Counted from the first letter of the stretch, positions 8,746 to 26,823 are shown. The stretch is DNA of 64,000 nucleotides from Pelagicoccus sp. SDUM812005 (GCF_031127875.1 NZ_JARXIA010000020.1:62001-126000); one strand, 5' to 3'. The notes: a model not told the origin generated them from the letters alone. A program made the numbers and translations.

Positions 8746-8827
8746 TTTACTATTGAAATGAAAAGTTCAAACTTAAACGCCTTGGGCCTTGCGTGGGGGA
8801 GGTCGCTTGGGCTAGCTAGCGGAACTT

Positions 8828-9199
8828 ATGGATAAGCTTCAGCGGATTTTCGAAATGCAGGAAGAGCTCAACGCGCGTATCGGCGTGAACCTCAAGGATA
8901 TCGACGAGGAGGAGCAAGCGAAGTGGGTGCTGAACTACTCGCGGGCCATGCAGCAGGAGATGGCGGAGTTGATCGATTCGGTGCCTTGGAAGTGGTGGGC
9001 GAAGTACCAGACTTTCGACAAGCAGAACGCGCGGGTGGAGGTGATCGACCTGTTCCATTTCCTGATTTCGATGGCCCAGACTTTGGGGATGTCGGCGGAC
9101 GACGTCTACGAGGCTTACGTGGCGAAGAACAAGGTGAACCACCAGCGCCAGGAGAGTGGCTACGCGACGAAGGACGAGTCTGACTCGCGCCACATTTAA
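8828..9199 (+). CDS. Dimeric dUTPase-like all-alpha NTP pyrophosphohydrolase
   Basis: This 123-residue protein has the all-alpha MazG/dimeric-dUTPase pattern. A first metal-binding helix carries QQEMAELIDSVPWKWW (about residues 41-56). A second carries RVEVIDLFHFLISMAQ (about 69-84). The tail KNKVNHQRQESGY is characteristic of the dimeric dUTPase group (Pfam dUTPase_2). The predicted reaction is hydrolysis of dUTP, or a related nucleotide, to the monophosphate plus pyrophosphate, keeping uracil out of DNA. The exact substrate cannot be read from sequence. It is 92 bases ahead of the TPR gene and may be co-transcribed with it. Confidence 0.8.
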   Translation: MDKLQRIFEMQEELNARIGVNLKDIDEEEQAKWVLNYSRAMQQEMAELIDSVPWKWWAKYQTFDKQNARVEVIDLFHFLISMAQTLGMSADDVYEAYVAKNKVNHQRQESGYATKDESDSRHI

Positions 9200-9291
9200 C
9201 CGTTTTGCCGTCAAGTGATAGCGAGAGGGGTAGCGTCGCTCGGTGGGGCTGGGGAACTTGGAGGCGGATGGGCGTGACCATAGTGGGCGAG

Positions 9292-11964
9292 ATGCGTTTG
9301 CTTGGCTGTAGCTTGTTTGCCTGGGTGCTGGCTTTTTTTCTGGGCGCGAGCGTGGCTGTTTCCCAGGAGGACGCGCCGGAGGCGAGCTTGGAGATTCCCT
9401 TGGCTGGGGATGTTGATGCAGTAGACCTCAAGAATTTGAGCGATTCGTATTGGCTCAAGGGGAGCGCTCATCGGGCCCTGGCGGCGGGGCTGTACGACGT
9501 GGCCTATTCGCTGGCGGTTCGGGCGAAGGCGCTGGAAGAGTTGGGCTGGGTCGATTTCGCGAACGAGCTGGTGATCGTGGATTCGCTTTTGGCGCGTAGC
9601 CAGTGGGTGGAGGCTCGCTTGCGACTGGCAGAACTGGCGGAGCTGCCGCGGGCTCCGCAGCGGCGCATCGATTTGCGGGAGGCGATGATCGCGTACGCTG
9701 AGAGCGACGCGGATGCAGTGCGGGAGCTTTTGTCCGGAGTGGCGCCTTCCAGCTTGGGAGTGGGGGATGCGGCTTGGTTTTGGTTTTTGCGGGGCTGGGC
9801 CGAGCTCGCTGAGGGAGACGACGATGCGGCGGCGGAGCTTTTCGCGTCGGCTCGCGACGTTGCAGCGGGCGCCTCGCCGGCGTTGGGAGCGCAGATTGGC
9901 TATCTGGTTTTCAGGAGCCAACTTGAGTCGCGCACGGCGTCAGCGGAGACGATTCCGCAATTGCAGAACGCGGTGCTGGAGAGTGGCGGCAGGGAGGTGC
10001 GCTTTCTCTACGCCCAGCAGCTTGCGGTTTTGCTTTTCGACTCGGGGGACGAGGAGGCGGCGATTCGCTTGATCATGAAAAACCTGGCTGAGATCCCAGG
10101 GGAGCTGGCCTTGGAGCGGGCCCAGTTCCAATTGCTCGCGACTATGGCGGCAGGGCTGGGGCGGGTCGAGGGTCGCCAGGCCATGAGCGAATTGATCGCG
10201 GCCAATCGTTTTCCGGACTTGATGAGCATCGCTTTGCAGCAGGCGTTTAGTCGGGCTCGCCTGGAGGACGGCGAGGGCGGCGACGAGATTCGGGCGGTCT
10301 TGGATCGGGTGATCGCTCGGGAGCGGGAGCATGTTTTGCTGGACCAGGCTTTGTACTATCGCGCGGTTTTCCGTTTCTTGGACGACGATTTCCTGGGGGC
10401 GGAGGATGACGCGGCTGAGCTGCAGAAGCGTTTTCCGAATTCGCCGTATCGGCGCGGGGTCTTGGCCTTGCAGGCGTCCTCGGCCTGGAACCGCTACCAG
10501 TACCGGAAGGCGGCGAATCGCCTGCAGCAGATGCGCATGGAGTTTTCGGACTTGCAGCGGGACTATCGGCTCTCGGCGTTGATCGCGGATTGCTACTTGC
10601 GGGCGGGACTCCAGTCCAACACGCGGGAGGAATTCCGCAATGCGGCGGAGGCGTATGCGGCGGCGCTTTCGAACGTATCGAGCGAGTCGCAGGGCGGCCC
10701 TTTGTTTTTCCAGCTGATCTATTCCCGCTTGCGGGCTGGGCAGTTGGATTTAGCTTTGGAGGCGATCGACAATCCGGCCCTGAGGTCCTTGGCGGGCTCG
10801 GAGATGGTTTGGCGGGCCCAGTGGATGGCTCTGCGGGAGATGCGTCGGGTGGAGCGTGTGTCCGAGGCCTATGAACGCGCTCAGGAGGCGGTGCTCGGGG
10901 AGTCGGAGAATCCGCTTTTGAAGCTGCGCTTGCTGTGGTTGACGGCTCGCTTGTCCGCGGTGGCGGGAGATCCTGAGTACACGATCGATTGGGTGAACGA
11001 AATCGAGGCCTTCGTGGCGAGCGAAGCCATGGCGGATGCGGATCAGGATTTGTTGAACAAGGTTTTGGCGAGCAGCTTGCTTTCCTTGTCCGAGTCTCAC
11101 TTCGCCTTGGAGGAGCCGGAGGAGGCTGTGGCCTTGCTGGAGCGTTTGCGAAAAGATTACGCCGGTTACGAGTCGGCCCTGTTGTCCTACATTTCCCAAG
11201 CTCGCTATTTGTCCAGGGAGAACCGGACGGTGGAGGCTCAGCAGTTGCTGGTATCCTTGGCGGACGAGTATCCGGACCATCGATTGGCCCCGGTCGCTTT
11301 GTTCGAGGCGGCGCTGAATTCGGAGCAGCGCGGGCAGGATGCGTACTTGGACGAGGCGACGAAGCTCCTGCAGCGTATCGCCAGCGACTATCCGGAGTCG
11401 GAAATCGTTTACCAGGCCCGCTTGATGCAGGCGGACCTGTTGCGGCGTCTCAACAAGTTTGGTTCGGCGGAGCAGATCTACTACCTGCTGGAGAACGAGT
11501 ACGCGGACCACCCGAAGCGGTTCTTCGCCCAGATGTCGATGGCGGATACCTTGCTGGCCCAGGCGGAGGAGAATCCGAGCAAGTTCGACGGGGCGGTGTC
11601 GCGCTTGGAGCTTTTGATGGACTTGCCGGAGGCGTCCTTGGACTTGCGGGTAGAGGCTGGCTACAAGCTGGGGCAGGCCTGGCGCTCGCGCGGGGAGGCG
11701 CTGAAGGCGAAGCAGTTGTTCTGGCTGGTCTACGACCAGATGTTGGTGGAGGACTTGGGGATTCGCAAGTTGACGAACAAGGGGCGCTACTGGGTGGCCC
11801 GTTGCTTGTTTGGCCTAGCGGAGCTGGCGAAGGAGGAGGGGAAGATCGACGAATCTAACTCCTTCTACCGGAAGATCATCGAGCACCGCTTGAACGGGGT
11901 GGAGCTGGCCAAGGCGCGCTTGGGGATCCTGGAGCCCGAGACGGGCGCTGCGGTCCCGAATTAG
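9292..11964 (+). CDS. Exported TPR-repeat protein of an ExbB/ExbD energy-transduction operon
   Basis: The protein has 890 residues from ATG 9292 (MRLLGCSLFAWVLAFFLGAS), chosen because it begins directly with a signal peptide cut near Val-Ser-Gln. In-frame upstream starts (TTG 9205, ATG 9268) would bury that signal. The mature protein is a long alpha-solenoid of tetratricopeptide-like repeats, for example AAEAYAAALSNV, AVALLERLRKDYAGY, ATKLLQRIASDYPESE and GSAEQIYYLLENEYADHP. The repeats ending in YPES and YADHP resemble BamD/YbgF-type TPRs of the periplasm. It precedes exbB by 55 bases, then exbD and a TonB-position gene, so it probably acts in the periplasm with that motor. The specific cargo is unknown. 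Confidence 0.82.
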   Translation: MRLLGCSLFAWVLAFFLGASVAVSQEDAPEASLEIPLAGDVDAVDLKNLSDSYWLKGSAHRALAAGLYDVAYSLAVRAKALEELGWVDFANELVIVDSLLARSQWVEARLRLAELAELPRAPQRRIDLREAMIAYAESDADAVRELLSGVAPSSLGVGDAAWFWFLRGWAELAEGDDDAAAELFASARDVAAGASPALGAQIGYLVFRSQLESRTASAETIPQLQNAVLESGGREVRFLYAQQLAVLLFDSGDEEAAIRLIMKNLAEIPGELALERAQFQLLATMAAGLGRVEGRQAMSELIAANRFPDLMSIALQQAFSRARLEDGEGGDEIRAVLDRVIAREREHVLLDQALYYRAVFRFLDDDFLGAEDDAAELQKRFPNSPYRRGVLALQASSAWNRYQYRKAANRLQQMRMEFSDLQRDYRLSALIADCYLRAGLQSNTREEFRNAAEAYAAALSNVSSESQGGPLFFQLIYSRLRAGQLDLALEAIDNPALRSLAGSEMVWRAQWMALREMRRVERVSEAYERAQEAVLGESENPLLKLRLLWLTARLSAVAGDPEYTIDWVNEIEAFVASEAMADADQDLLNKVLASSLLSLSESHFALEEPEEAVALLERLRKDYAGYESALLSYISQARYLSRENRTVEAQQLLVSLADEYPDHRLAPVALFEAALNSEQRGQDAYLDEATKLLQRIASDYPESEIVYQARLMQADLLRRLNKFGSAEQIYYLLENEYADHPKRFFAQMSMADTLLAQAEENPSKFDGAVSRLELLMDLPEASLDLRVEAGYKLGQAWRSRGEALKAKQLFWLVYDQMLVEDLGIRKLTNKGRYWVARCLFGLAELAKEEGKIDESNSFYRKIIEHRLNGVELAKARLGILEPETGAAVPN

Positions 11965-12019
11965 ATTGCTATGGCCGTAGGATTGGACCGTTTTTTGGAG
12001 GGATAATTTCGTTTCTTAG

Positions 12020-12733
12020 ATGGAGTCGTTGCAGATAGAGTTGTTCGATACGTTCCGGCAGGGTGGGCTGGTAATGTGGCCTTTGTTCGCCCTGAGCTTG
12101 GTGGCTTTGGTCGTCTTCGTGGAGCGTTTGCTGTTCTTGCATCGAAACCAGATTCGCTCGAAGGAGTTCCTGTCGGGGATCGAGAATTCGCTCAGCAAGG
12201 GGCGCTTGATCGAGGCGTTGACGATTTGCCAGGACACGCCGGGACCGGCCGCCTCGATGGTGAAGGCGGGCTTGATGAGCTTTCGCGAGAGCAATGCGGA
12301 GATCCGCGAAGTGGTGCGGGAGGCTGCGGTGGTTGAGTTGGCTCCCGTGAAGCGTCGGGTAGGGGCCTTGTATGCGGTGGCCCAGGTGGCGCCGATCTTT
12401 GGCCTGTTGGGGACGGTGATCGGCATGATCGACAGTTTCATGCAGTACGAGCAGCAGGGCGTTTACGTGCATGCTGGGCACTTGGTCGGCGGCGGCTGGC
12501 AGGCTTTGATCAGCACGGCGACGGGGCTTGCTCTGGCGGCGGTGGCGATTATGGCGCACCACTTTCTAGTGGGGCGGATTCGCACGGTGGTTTTGGAGAT
12601 GGAGTGGCTGGCCCAGGAGCTGGTTGTTATCTTCACGCGAGTTAAGAATGGTCCGAGCTCGGAGGAGACGGATGCGTTTGAGGAGGGCGCGAACGATGTT
12701 GAAGCTGGAAGCGGAACTGCCGAAGCGCGCTAA
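12020..12733 (+). CDS. exbB: ExbB/TolQ/MotA-family proton channel protein
   Basis: This 237-residue inner-membrane protein forms the proton-conducting motor that powers TonB- or Tol-type proteins. Three transmembrane segments are visible: about residues 16-36 (LVMWPLFALSLVALVVFVE), 118-140 (APIFGLLGTVIGMIDSF) and 160-182 (LISTATGLALAAVAIMA). The polar Thr residues in helices 2 and 3 match conserved ExbB/TolQ positions. The C-terminal tail is Glu/Ala-rich. A GGAGGG ribosome-binding site precedes the ATG. Its last 38 bases overlap exbD, indicating coupled translation. Confidence 0.92.
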   Translation: MESLQIELFDTFRQGGLVMWPLFALSLVALVVFVERLLFLHRNQIRSKEFLSGIENSLSKGRLIEALTICQDTPGPAASMVKAGLMSFRESNAEIREVVREAAVVELAPVKRRVGALYAVAQVAPIFGLLGTVIGMIDSFMQYEQQGVYVHAGHLVGGGWQALISTATGLALAAVAIMAHHFLVGRIRTVVLEMEWLAQELVVIFTRVKNGPSSEETDAFEEGANDVEAGSGTAEAR

Positions 12734-13142
12734 GCTGAGCTTTTGGCCCTTTCTCGATTTGTGCGTGATCGGGATGTTCTTCGTGCTGTTCAGCTCGAAG
12801 TTCGTGATGGCTCCGGGCATTACCTTGGCCTTGCCGGAGGTGGGGGCCTCCCAGGTCGCGATTTCGCCGATCTACGAGGTTATCGCCATCACGGAGGTGA
12901 GGGGCGAGGAGATGATTTTCTTCAAGGACAGCAAGTTCGACTTGGTTTCTTTGGAAAAGCACTTCGAGAAGCGTGGAGCGGCTCCGAAGGGGGCGACCTT
13001 GCTGGTGAAGGCGGACGTGGCGGTTTCGATGCGGACGCTTAGCTTGCTGGCCGAGCTGGCGATCGAGGCTGGCTACTCGCGGGTGCAGCTCGCGACGGAG
13101 GAGCGTAAGACTGGGGGAGGCGCTTTCGGAGGTGCTCGATGA
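12696..13142 (+). CDS. exbD: ExbD/TolR-family biopolymer transport protein
   Basis: The protein has 148 residues from ATG 12696 (MLKLEAELPKRAKLSF), inside the 3' end of exbB. Upstream in-frame starts would add an Arg-rich nonsense tail. It has one N-terminal transmembrane helix (FLDLCVIGMFFVLFSSKF) carrying the conserved Asp (residue 21) used for proton coupling. The periplasmic domain (TLLVKADVAVSMRTLSLLAE) matches the ExbD/TolR dimerisation fold. It overlaps the next gene by 4 bases (ATGA). Confidence 0.9.
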   Translation: MLKLEAELPKRAKLSFWPFLDLCVIGMFFVLFSSKFVMAPGITLALPEVGASQVAISPIYEVIAITEVRGEEMIFFKDSKFDLVSLEKHFEKRGAAPKGATLLVKADVAVSMRTLSLLAELAIEAGYSRVQLATEERKTGGGAFGGAR

Positions 13143-13894
13143 AGGGGAAGCGTACTTTTGGCCGAACCTTGCGTTGGACGTGGGCCTTGGTGGCGACCGT
13201 CATGGTGCATGTCTCCTTGTACTGGGGGGTGGCCTTGACGCGGGATAGCGGGCAGAAGCTGCGTCGGCAGGAACGGCAGCATGCTGAAATCCAGTATCTC
13301 GATTCCAGCTCGACGGAGCGATCGGAGGTGTTGGCCCAGCGAATGAGCTTGTTCGATCCGCGACCGCTGCTGCTTCCCACGGAGTGGAACAGCGCGAATG
13401 CGGTGAGCATGTTGGGTTTTTGGCAGGAGGAGGCGGAGATTTTTCCGGAGTTTGCGCCTATGTTTGAGCTGGAGGATGGGAATTACATCGACGATTTCGG
13501 CAACGTGCCTGCGAATTACGAGCAGCTCTCCATGGCTCAGGTCGATTTTGGGTTTATGCCGTTTCGCGAGTTGGGTCGCGTGGAGGCGACGAACCAATAC
13601 GAAGAGGAGCAGGGGCTTTCGGTGGCGGTTTTGGATCCGTCGACCGGTCGCGAGTTGCGGCGCATCTATATATATAATGATGCGGTGAAGGCGCTGGATG
13701 CCCAGTGGCCGGATCGTCGCCCGGCGACTTTGCTTGCGACCGTGGAGGAAAGCTTTCAAGTAGGCGGGCTTTCCGTGGTGGAGAGCTCCGGATTTGACGA
13801 AGCGGACCGCGAAATGGGCGTAATTGCGTACTCGAATTTCCCAAAGTTGGGGCTATTGGAAGATGGCGTTTACCTGCTGGAAATGGTGCCGTGA
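13139..13894 (+). CDS. Single-pass membrane protein in the TonB position of an ExbBD operon
   Basis: The protein has 251 residues. The start ATG 13139 overlaps the exbD stop. A cytoplasmic Lys/Arg-rich start (MKGKRTFGRTLRWTW) leads into one transmembrane helix (about residues 12-33, ending WGVALTRD), the TonB/TolA topology. The periplasmic part has no Pro-rich TonB linker. The C-terminal ~90 residues (LRRIYIYNDAVKALD onward) may be a divergent TonB-like alpha/beta domain, but the usual TonB motifs are not evident. Context argues that it is the energy-transducing arm of the complex. Calling it TonB would go beyond the sequence. Confidence 0.72.
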   Translation: MKGKRTFGRTLRWTWALVATVMVHVSLYWGVALTRDSGQKLRRQERQHAEIQYLDSSSTERSEVLAQRMSLFDPRPLLLPTEWNSANAVSMLGFWQEEAEIFPEFAPMFELEDGNYIDDFGNVPANYEQLSMAQVDFGFMPFRELGRVEATNQYEEEQGLSVAVLDPSTGRELRRIYIYNDAVKALDAQWPDRRPATLLATVEESFQVGGLSVVESSGFDEADREMGVIAYSNFPKLGLLEDGVYLLEMVP

Positions 13895-13923
13895 AAAGCG
13901 CCTGATTTTTATTGATATTGTAG

Positions 13924-13952
13924 TTGACGGGCAAAAATGGCCTGCGCATGTT
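13924..13952 (+). promoter_or_regulatory. Possible sigma-70 promoter for tRNA-Thr and tuf
   Basis: TTGACG (about 13924) is followed after 17 bases by CATGTT, which keeps the key A2 and T6 of a -10 box. This lies about 35 bases before the tRNA. It is a pattern match only. Confidence 0.35.
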
Positions 13953-13986
13953 CTCACTTCTTTTTTTCAGATCCACTTCTCGGAGT

Positions 13987-14062
<76 letters not shown>

Positions 14063-14142
14063 CTACGCGAACGATCGGTTTCATCGATGGGTCGAAATTT
14101 TCAACAGAAACCAATTTCAACACACCTAACTCATAAACAAAA

Positions 14143-15333
<1,191 letters not shown>

Positions 15334-15358
15334 GCTTTGGCTTAAGTTTTTATCTTTT

Positions 15359-15404
15359 GCCGGAGCCCATCCCCTGGGTTCCGGCGATTGTTTTTAGTTT
15401 TTTT
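15359..15404 (+). terminator. Intrinsic terminator of tuf
   Basis: GCCGGAGCCCA pairs with TGGGTTCCGGC around a CCCC-containing loop, followed by T-rich runs. It lies 25 bases after the tuf stop and separates tuf from tRNA-Trp and secE. Confidence 0.88.
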
Positions 15405-15410
15405 TGGCAT

Positions 15411-15486
15411 AGGGTAGTGGCTCAATTGGTAGAGCATCGGTCTCCAAAACCGAGGGTTGGGGGTTCGAGTCCCTCCTGCCCTGCCA
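15411..15486 (+). tRNA. tRNA-Trp (anticodon CCA)
   Basis: A complete 76-base cloverleaf. The acceptor is AGGGTAG with CTGCCCT, the anticodon loop is CTCCAAA (anticodon CCA), the T-arm is GGGGGTTCGAGTCCCTC, the discriminator is G, and the 3' CCA is encoded. It is 13 bases ahead of secE and probably processed from the same transcript. Confidence 0.97.
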
Positions 15487-15499
15487 TCTTTTTTATATA

Positions 15500-15703
15500 A
15501 TGAAAAATCCGTTCCGCAGCATTCGCATATTTACCGGTGAGACAATCACGGAGCTCAAGAAGGCAAGCTGGCCTTCGTTTTCCGAGCTACGGGAGTCGAC
15601 CTTCGTCGTGCTCATTGCGATCGCAATCATGGGACTCTTCGTCGCGGTTGCGGATTTCTCTATAGCGAACGTCGTGAATCTCTTCACGAGCTGGATGCGC
15701 TAG
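15500..15703 (+). CDS. secE: Preprotein translocase subunit SecE
   Basis: This 67-residue single-span SecE is the short bacterial form. An amphipathic N-terminal segment with the conserved pattern ELKKASWPSFSELRESTF (about residues 18-35) is followed by one transmembrane helix (VVLIAIAIMGLFVAVADF). It clamps SecY, whose gene begins at the right end of this window. It is 33 bases upstream of nusG, the usual pairing. Confidence 0.95.
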   Translation: MKNPFRSIRIFTGETITELKKASWPSFSELRESTFVVLIAIAIMGLFVAVADFSIANVVNLFTSWMR

Positions 15704-15736
15704 TTTCCCAAACTCTTCCTTAACTAAAAGAATCCC

Positions 15737-16312
15737 ATGTCTGAAACCAGCGCAAAGACCGGCGCCGCTTGGTACGTTATCCAAACTCTCTCCAACCAGG
15801 AGGGGAAGGTGAAGCGCTACCTGGACAAGTTCATCAAGGAAGACGAGATGGAGGAGTTCGTGTTCGAAGTCCTCGTGCCGACTGAGACCGTTACGGAAGT
15901 AAAGAACGGAAAGAAGTCTCAGATCGTGCGTAAATTTTATCCAGGCTACGCTTTCATTCACATGCGTCTCTACGACGAGAATGGAAAGCTCCTCAACAAG
16001 CCTTGGTACTTCGTCCGCGAGACTGCGGGCGTCATCAATTTCGTAGGCGGAGACCGTCCAACGCCTCTCAAAAAGGCTGAGATCGACACGATCCTCAGCC
16101 AAGTGGAAGCCGCCACGGGCAAAGAAACACCAAAGGTACAGTTCGAGATCGGGGAAGAGGTCAAAATTACGGATGGCCCGTTCCTCAATCTCAATGGCCG
16201 CATCGACGAGATCGACCCGGAAAAGGGCAAGCTCAAGGTGTCGGTATCTATCTTTGGACGATTCACTCCAGTCGAGCTGGAGTATTGGCAAGTCGAACGC
16301 TTAACAAGCTAA
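15737..16312 (+). CDS. nusG: Transcription termination/antitermination factor NusG
   Basis: The protein has 191 residues. The NGN domain ([20 protein letters not shown] at the start, [10 protein letters not shown] near residue 69) binds the RNA polymerase clamp. The C-terminal KOW domain ([20 protein letters not shown]) contacts Rho or ribosomal protein S10. It ends 4 bases before rplK, so the two are tightly coupled. Confidence 0.96.
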   Translation: MSETSAKTGAAWYVIQTLSNQEGKVKRYLDKFIKEDEMEEFVFEVLVPTETVTEVKNGKKSQIVRKFYPGYAFIHMRLYDENGKLLNKPWYFVRETAGVINFVGGDRPTPLKKAEIDTILSQVEAATGKETPKVQFEIGEEVKITDGPFLNLNGRIDEIDPEKGKLKVSVSIFGRFTPVELEYWQVERLTS

Positions 16313-16316
16313 ACAA

Positions 16317-16742
16317 ATGGCAAAGAAAGTCACAGGAACCATTCGCCTACAACTCCCTGCCGGCGGCGCCAATCCAGCGCCTCCAGTTGGTCCAGCCCTT
16401 GGTGCGGCTGGGGTCAACATCATGGCCTTTTGTAAGGAGTACAACGCGAAGACACAAGATAAGGCGGGTCTCATCCTTCCTGTCGTAATCACTGTCTATC
16501 AAGACAAGTCTTTCACCTTCATTCTGAAGTCCCCACCTGCTGCTGTCCTCCTCAAGAAGGCGGCTGGCTTGGCGAAGGGCTCTGGCGTGCCTAACCGCGA
16601 CAAGGTTGGCAAGGTAACGAAGGCTCAGATTCTCGAGATCGTCGAAATGAAAAAGGCCGATCTCAACGCTTCGGATCCAGAAGCGGCGTCTCGTATCATC
16701 GAAGGTACGGCTCGCTCCATGGGTATCGAAGTAGAGGGCTAA
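16317..16742 (+). CDS. rplK: 50S ribosomal protein L11
   Basis: The protein has 141 residues, the standard length. It starts [19 protein letters not shown] with the Pro-rich [14 protein letters not shown] that contacts 23S rRNA in the GTPase-associated centre and the thiostrepton site. The [14 protein letters not shown] segment and C-terminal RNA-binding domain are intact. Confidence 0.97.
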   Translation: MAKKVTGTIRLQLPAGGANPAPPVGPALGAAGVNIMAFCKEYNAKTQDKAGLILPVVITVYQDKSFTFILKSPPAAVLLKKAAGLAKGSGVPNRDKVGKVTKAQILEIVEMKKADLNASDPEAASRIIEGTARSMGIEVEG

Positions 16743-16799
16743 TAAGAAAACAACCTCAACGCGGGAGCCGGAAGGCGTTCGCACCGCAAGGAGTACTAA

Positions 16800-17492
16800 A
16801 TGGTAAAACTATCCAAAAAGTTTCGCGCAGCTGCAGAGGCCGCCGATCTTGGTAAAGAATACACGATTGCAGAAGCAGTCGACGCGCTCGCGAAGTTGCC
16901 GAAGGCAAAGTTCGACGAGACGATCGAAGTTTCCCTCAAGCTTGGAGTCGATCCTCGCAAGGGCGACGAAATGGTTCGTGGCACGGTTATGCTTCCACAC
17001 GGCAGCGGCAAGACCGTTCGCGTTCTCGCTTTCACAGCGGACGCGGAAGCGGCGAAGGCAGCTGGCGCTGCTGAGGCGGGTCTCGACGATATGATCGCTA
17101 AGGTTCAAGGCGGCTGGTTCGATTTCGACGTCGCCGTTGCGACTCCGGACGCCATGAAGGAAGTTCGTAAGATCGCTCGCGTTCTCGGACCGAAGGGCCT
17201 CATGCCAAACCCGAAGGCGGGTACGGTTTCCGACGATATCGCCAAGGCGATCCAGGAAGTTATGGCAGGTCGCGTCGAGTACAAGGTCGACAAGAACGCC
17301 TCTCTGGGAGTTGGCGTTGGCAAGCGTTCCTTCGGAATCGAAGAAGTCGTTGCTAACCTCACTGCGATCATGGAAGCGATCGGCAAGGCTCGTCCTACCG
17401 CCTTCAAGGGCCGCTACATCAAGAGCGCTTACATCTCCGCAACCCAGACTCCGAGCATCAAACTCGCGAGCTCAGAGTACGCGAAGTACTAA
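16800..17492 (+). CDS. rplA: 50S ribosomal protein L1
   Basis: The protein has 230 residues. It forms the mobile L1 stalk that handles exit-site tRNA and, in many bacteria, represses its own operon. Hallmarks are KFDETIEVSLKLGVDPRKGD (near residue 37), GPKGLMPNPKAGTV and the C-terminal AYISATQTPSIKL. A 57-base spacer separates it from rplK, with an AAGGAG ribosome-binding site. An L1-binding mimic of the rRNA site was not clear by eye. Confidence 0.97.
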   Translation: MVKLSKKFRAAAEAADLGKEYTIAEAVDALAKLPKAKFDETIEVSLKLGVDPRKGDEMVRGTVMLPHGSGKTVRVLAFTADAEAAKAAGAAEAGLDDMIAKVQGGWFDFDVAVATPDAMKEVRKIARVLGPKGLMPNPKAGTVSDDIAKAIQEVMAGRVEYKVDKNASLGVGVGKRSFGIEEVVANLTAIMEAIGKARPTAFKGRYIKSAYISATQTPSIKLASSEYAKY

Positions 17493-17513
17493 ACAACAGG
17501 AGGTTCACATACC

Positions 17514-18026
17514 ATGAGACCAGAAAAGCAATTTCTCGTTGATGAAATCAACACTCACCTCGACAAGTCCGACTACCTGTTCCTCGCCGACTACGAGCGT
17601 TCTACGGTAATCGACATCGCTGAGCTTCGCGCTGAGCTCGTCAAGGAAGAGGCGGAGTTCCACGTCGTTAAGAACAACATCCTCAAGGTCGCGGCTCGCG
17701 ATCGCGGCTACCCAGAGATCGACGAACACCTCAACGGCCAGAACGCCATCGTAATCGGCGGCGCGAATCCATCCGGAGTCGCGAAGGTACTGACCAAGTT
17801 CTTCGACAAGAAGGAAAAGATGGACGTGAAGGTAGGCATCCTATCTTCGCAGCGCTTGGAGAAGGACGAGATCATCGCTCTTTCCAAGTTGCCGAACCTG
17901 GACGCGATGCGCGCTCAGCTTCTTGGACTCCTCAGCCAGCCAGCTCAAAGCATGGTCTTCGTCCTCAGCGGCGTACCCAAGGCAATGCTCAACGTTTTGC
18001 AGGCCAAGGCCGACAAGGGCGAGTAG
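17514..18026 (+). CDS. rplJ: 50S ribosomal protein L10
   Basis: The protein has 170 residues. It anchors the L7/L12 dimers to the 50S stalk through its C-terminal helix. Family signs are FLADYERSTVIDIAELRAEL near residue 22, FHVVKNNILKVAA near 51, and the L12-binding C-terminal helix. It has a perfect AGGAGGT ribosome-binding site 8-9 bases before the ATG, the strongest in this operon. A 135-base gap to rplL holds no gene that I can see. Confidence 0.96.
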   Translation: MRPEKQFLVDEINTHLDKSDYLFLADYERSTVIDIAELRAELVKEEAEFHVVKNNILKVAARDRGYPEIDEHLNGQNAIVIGGANPSGVAKVLTKFFDKKEKMDVKVGILSSQRLEKDEIIALSKLPNLDAMRAQLLGLLSQPAQSMVFVLSGVPKAMLNVLQAKADKGE

Positions 18027-18161
18027 CCCTTTATTCACCTATACTATTTTCGAGGGCTTGGATGCCTTCGTCTTACAACACCATAACACAAAGATACAGG
18101 CTAGGGCGACACGTCGTCTTAAAAGCGGAATCCCATTCCAAACTAGCCGATCAATACGAAG

Positions 18162-18545
18162 ATGGCAGACATCACTAAAGAAGACGTAATCGAATGGCTC
18201 AGCGGCCAATCCGTACTCGACATCGCAGGTCTCGTTAAGGACCTCGAGGAAAAGTGGGGCGTTTCCGCTGCTGCTCCTGTAGCTGTAGCCGCAGCACCTG
18301 CTGGTGGCGACGCTGCTGCTCCTGCTGAAGAAAAGACTGAGTTCGACGTAATCCTCGCCGCTGCTGGCGACAAGAAGATCAACGTGATCAAGGAAGTACG
18401 TGGAATCACAGGTCTCGGACTCAAGGAAGCTAAGGACCTCGTAGAAGGCGCGCCAAAGCCCGTTAAGGAAGGCGTATCCAAGGAGGAAGCAGAAGAAGTC
18501 AAGTCCAAGCTCGAAGCTGCTGGCGCCAAGGTCGAAGTTAAATAG
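18162..18545 (+). CDS. rplL: 50S ribosomal protein L7/L12
   Basis: The protein has 127 residues. It has an N-terminal dimerisation helix ([20 protein letters not shown]), an Ala/Pro hinge (about residues 38-60), and the C-terminal factor-binding domain [20 protein letters not shown] with [12 protein letters not shown]. It recruits EF-Tu, EF-G and other GTPases. A hairpin follows it before rpoB. Confidence 0.97.
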   Translation: MADITKEDVIEWLSGQSVLDIAGLVKDLEEKWGVSAAAPVAVAAAPAGGDAAAPAEEKTEFDVILAAAGDKKINVIKEVRGITGLGLKEAKDLVEGAPKPVKEGVSKEEAEEVKSKLEAAGAKVEVK

Positions 18546-18582
18546 ACATTGTTGCACGCTGCTTTACACAGCTTTTTTCTTA

Positions 18583-18610
18583 AGACAGGCGCGTCTAATC
18601 GCGCCTGTCT
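18583..18610 (+). terminator. Hairpin between rplL and rpoB, probable attenuator
   Basis: AGACAGGCGCG and CGCGCCTGTCT form a perfect 11-base stem with a 6-base loop, followed by a weak T-rich stretch (TTCCTGCGTTT). Partial terminators at this place are known in other bacteria, where they set ribosomal protein production above RNA polymerase production. The same role is likely here. Confidence 0.65.
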
Positions 18611-18708
18611 TTCCTGCGTTTATTAGCCGGGGAGTAATTTAGTTCCATACACCTCGTTTTCACCAAGCCGACTCACCACATTTTCGCCCACATCTAGCAC
18701 AGATTCAC

Positions 18709-22482
<3,774 letters not shown>

Positions 22483-22510
22483 CCAACCAACCGACTGAGG
22501 ATTTAATATA

Positions 22511-26665
<4,155 letters not shown>

Positions 26666-26691
26666 ACCGATCGCTAGATAGCATTTAACGA

Positions 26692-26725
26692 AGCCCGTAT
26701 CCCTTTGGGGGGATACGGGCTTTTT
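26692..26725 (+). terminator. Intrinsic terminator of the rpoBC operon
   Basis: AGCCCGTATCCC pairs with GGGATACGGGCT around a short T/G loop and is followed by five T. It starts 27 bases after the rpoC stop. Confidence 0.93.
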
Positions 26726-26823
26726 GCGTTCGTACGCCGATTGCTTGGGACTTGCCAAACTCGCTTCGTTTTACTGTTTTCCGACCAGTGGCCGACGCTC
26801 CGGGGGGAGCCGGTTCTGTTCCG

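Noticed and set aside
12624-12695. Upstream start for exbD
   Set aside because: It adds 24 Arg-rich residues that are just exbB sequence in another frame; ATG 12696 gives a normal ExbD N-terminus.
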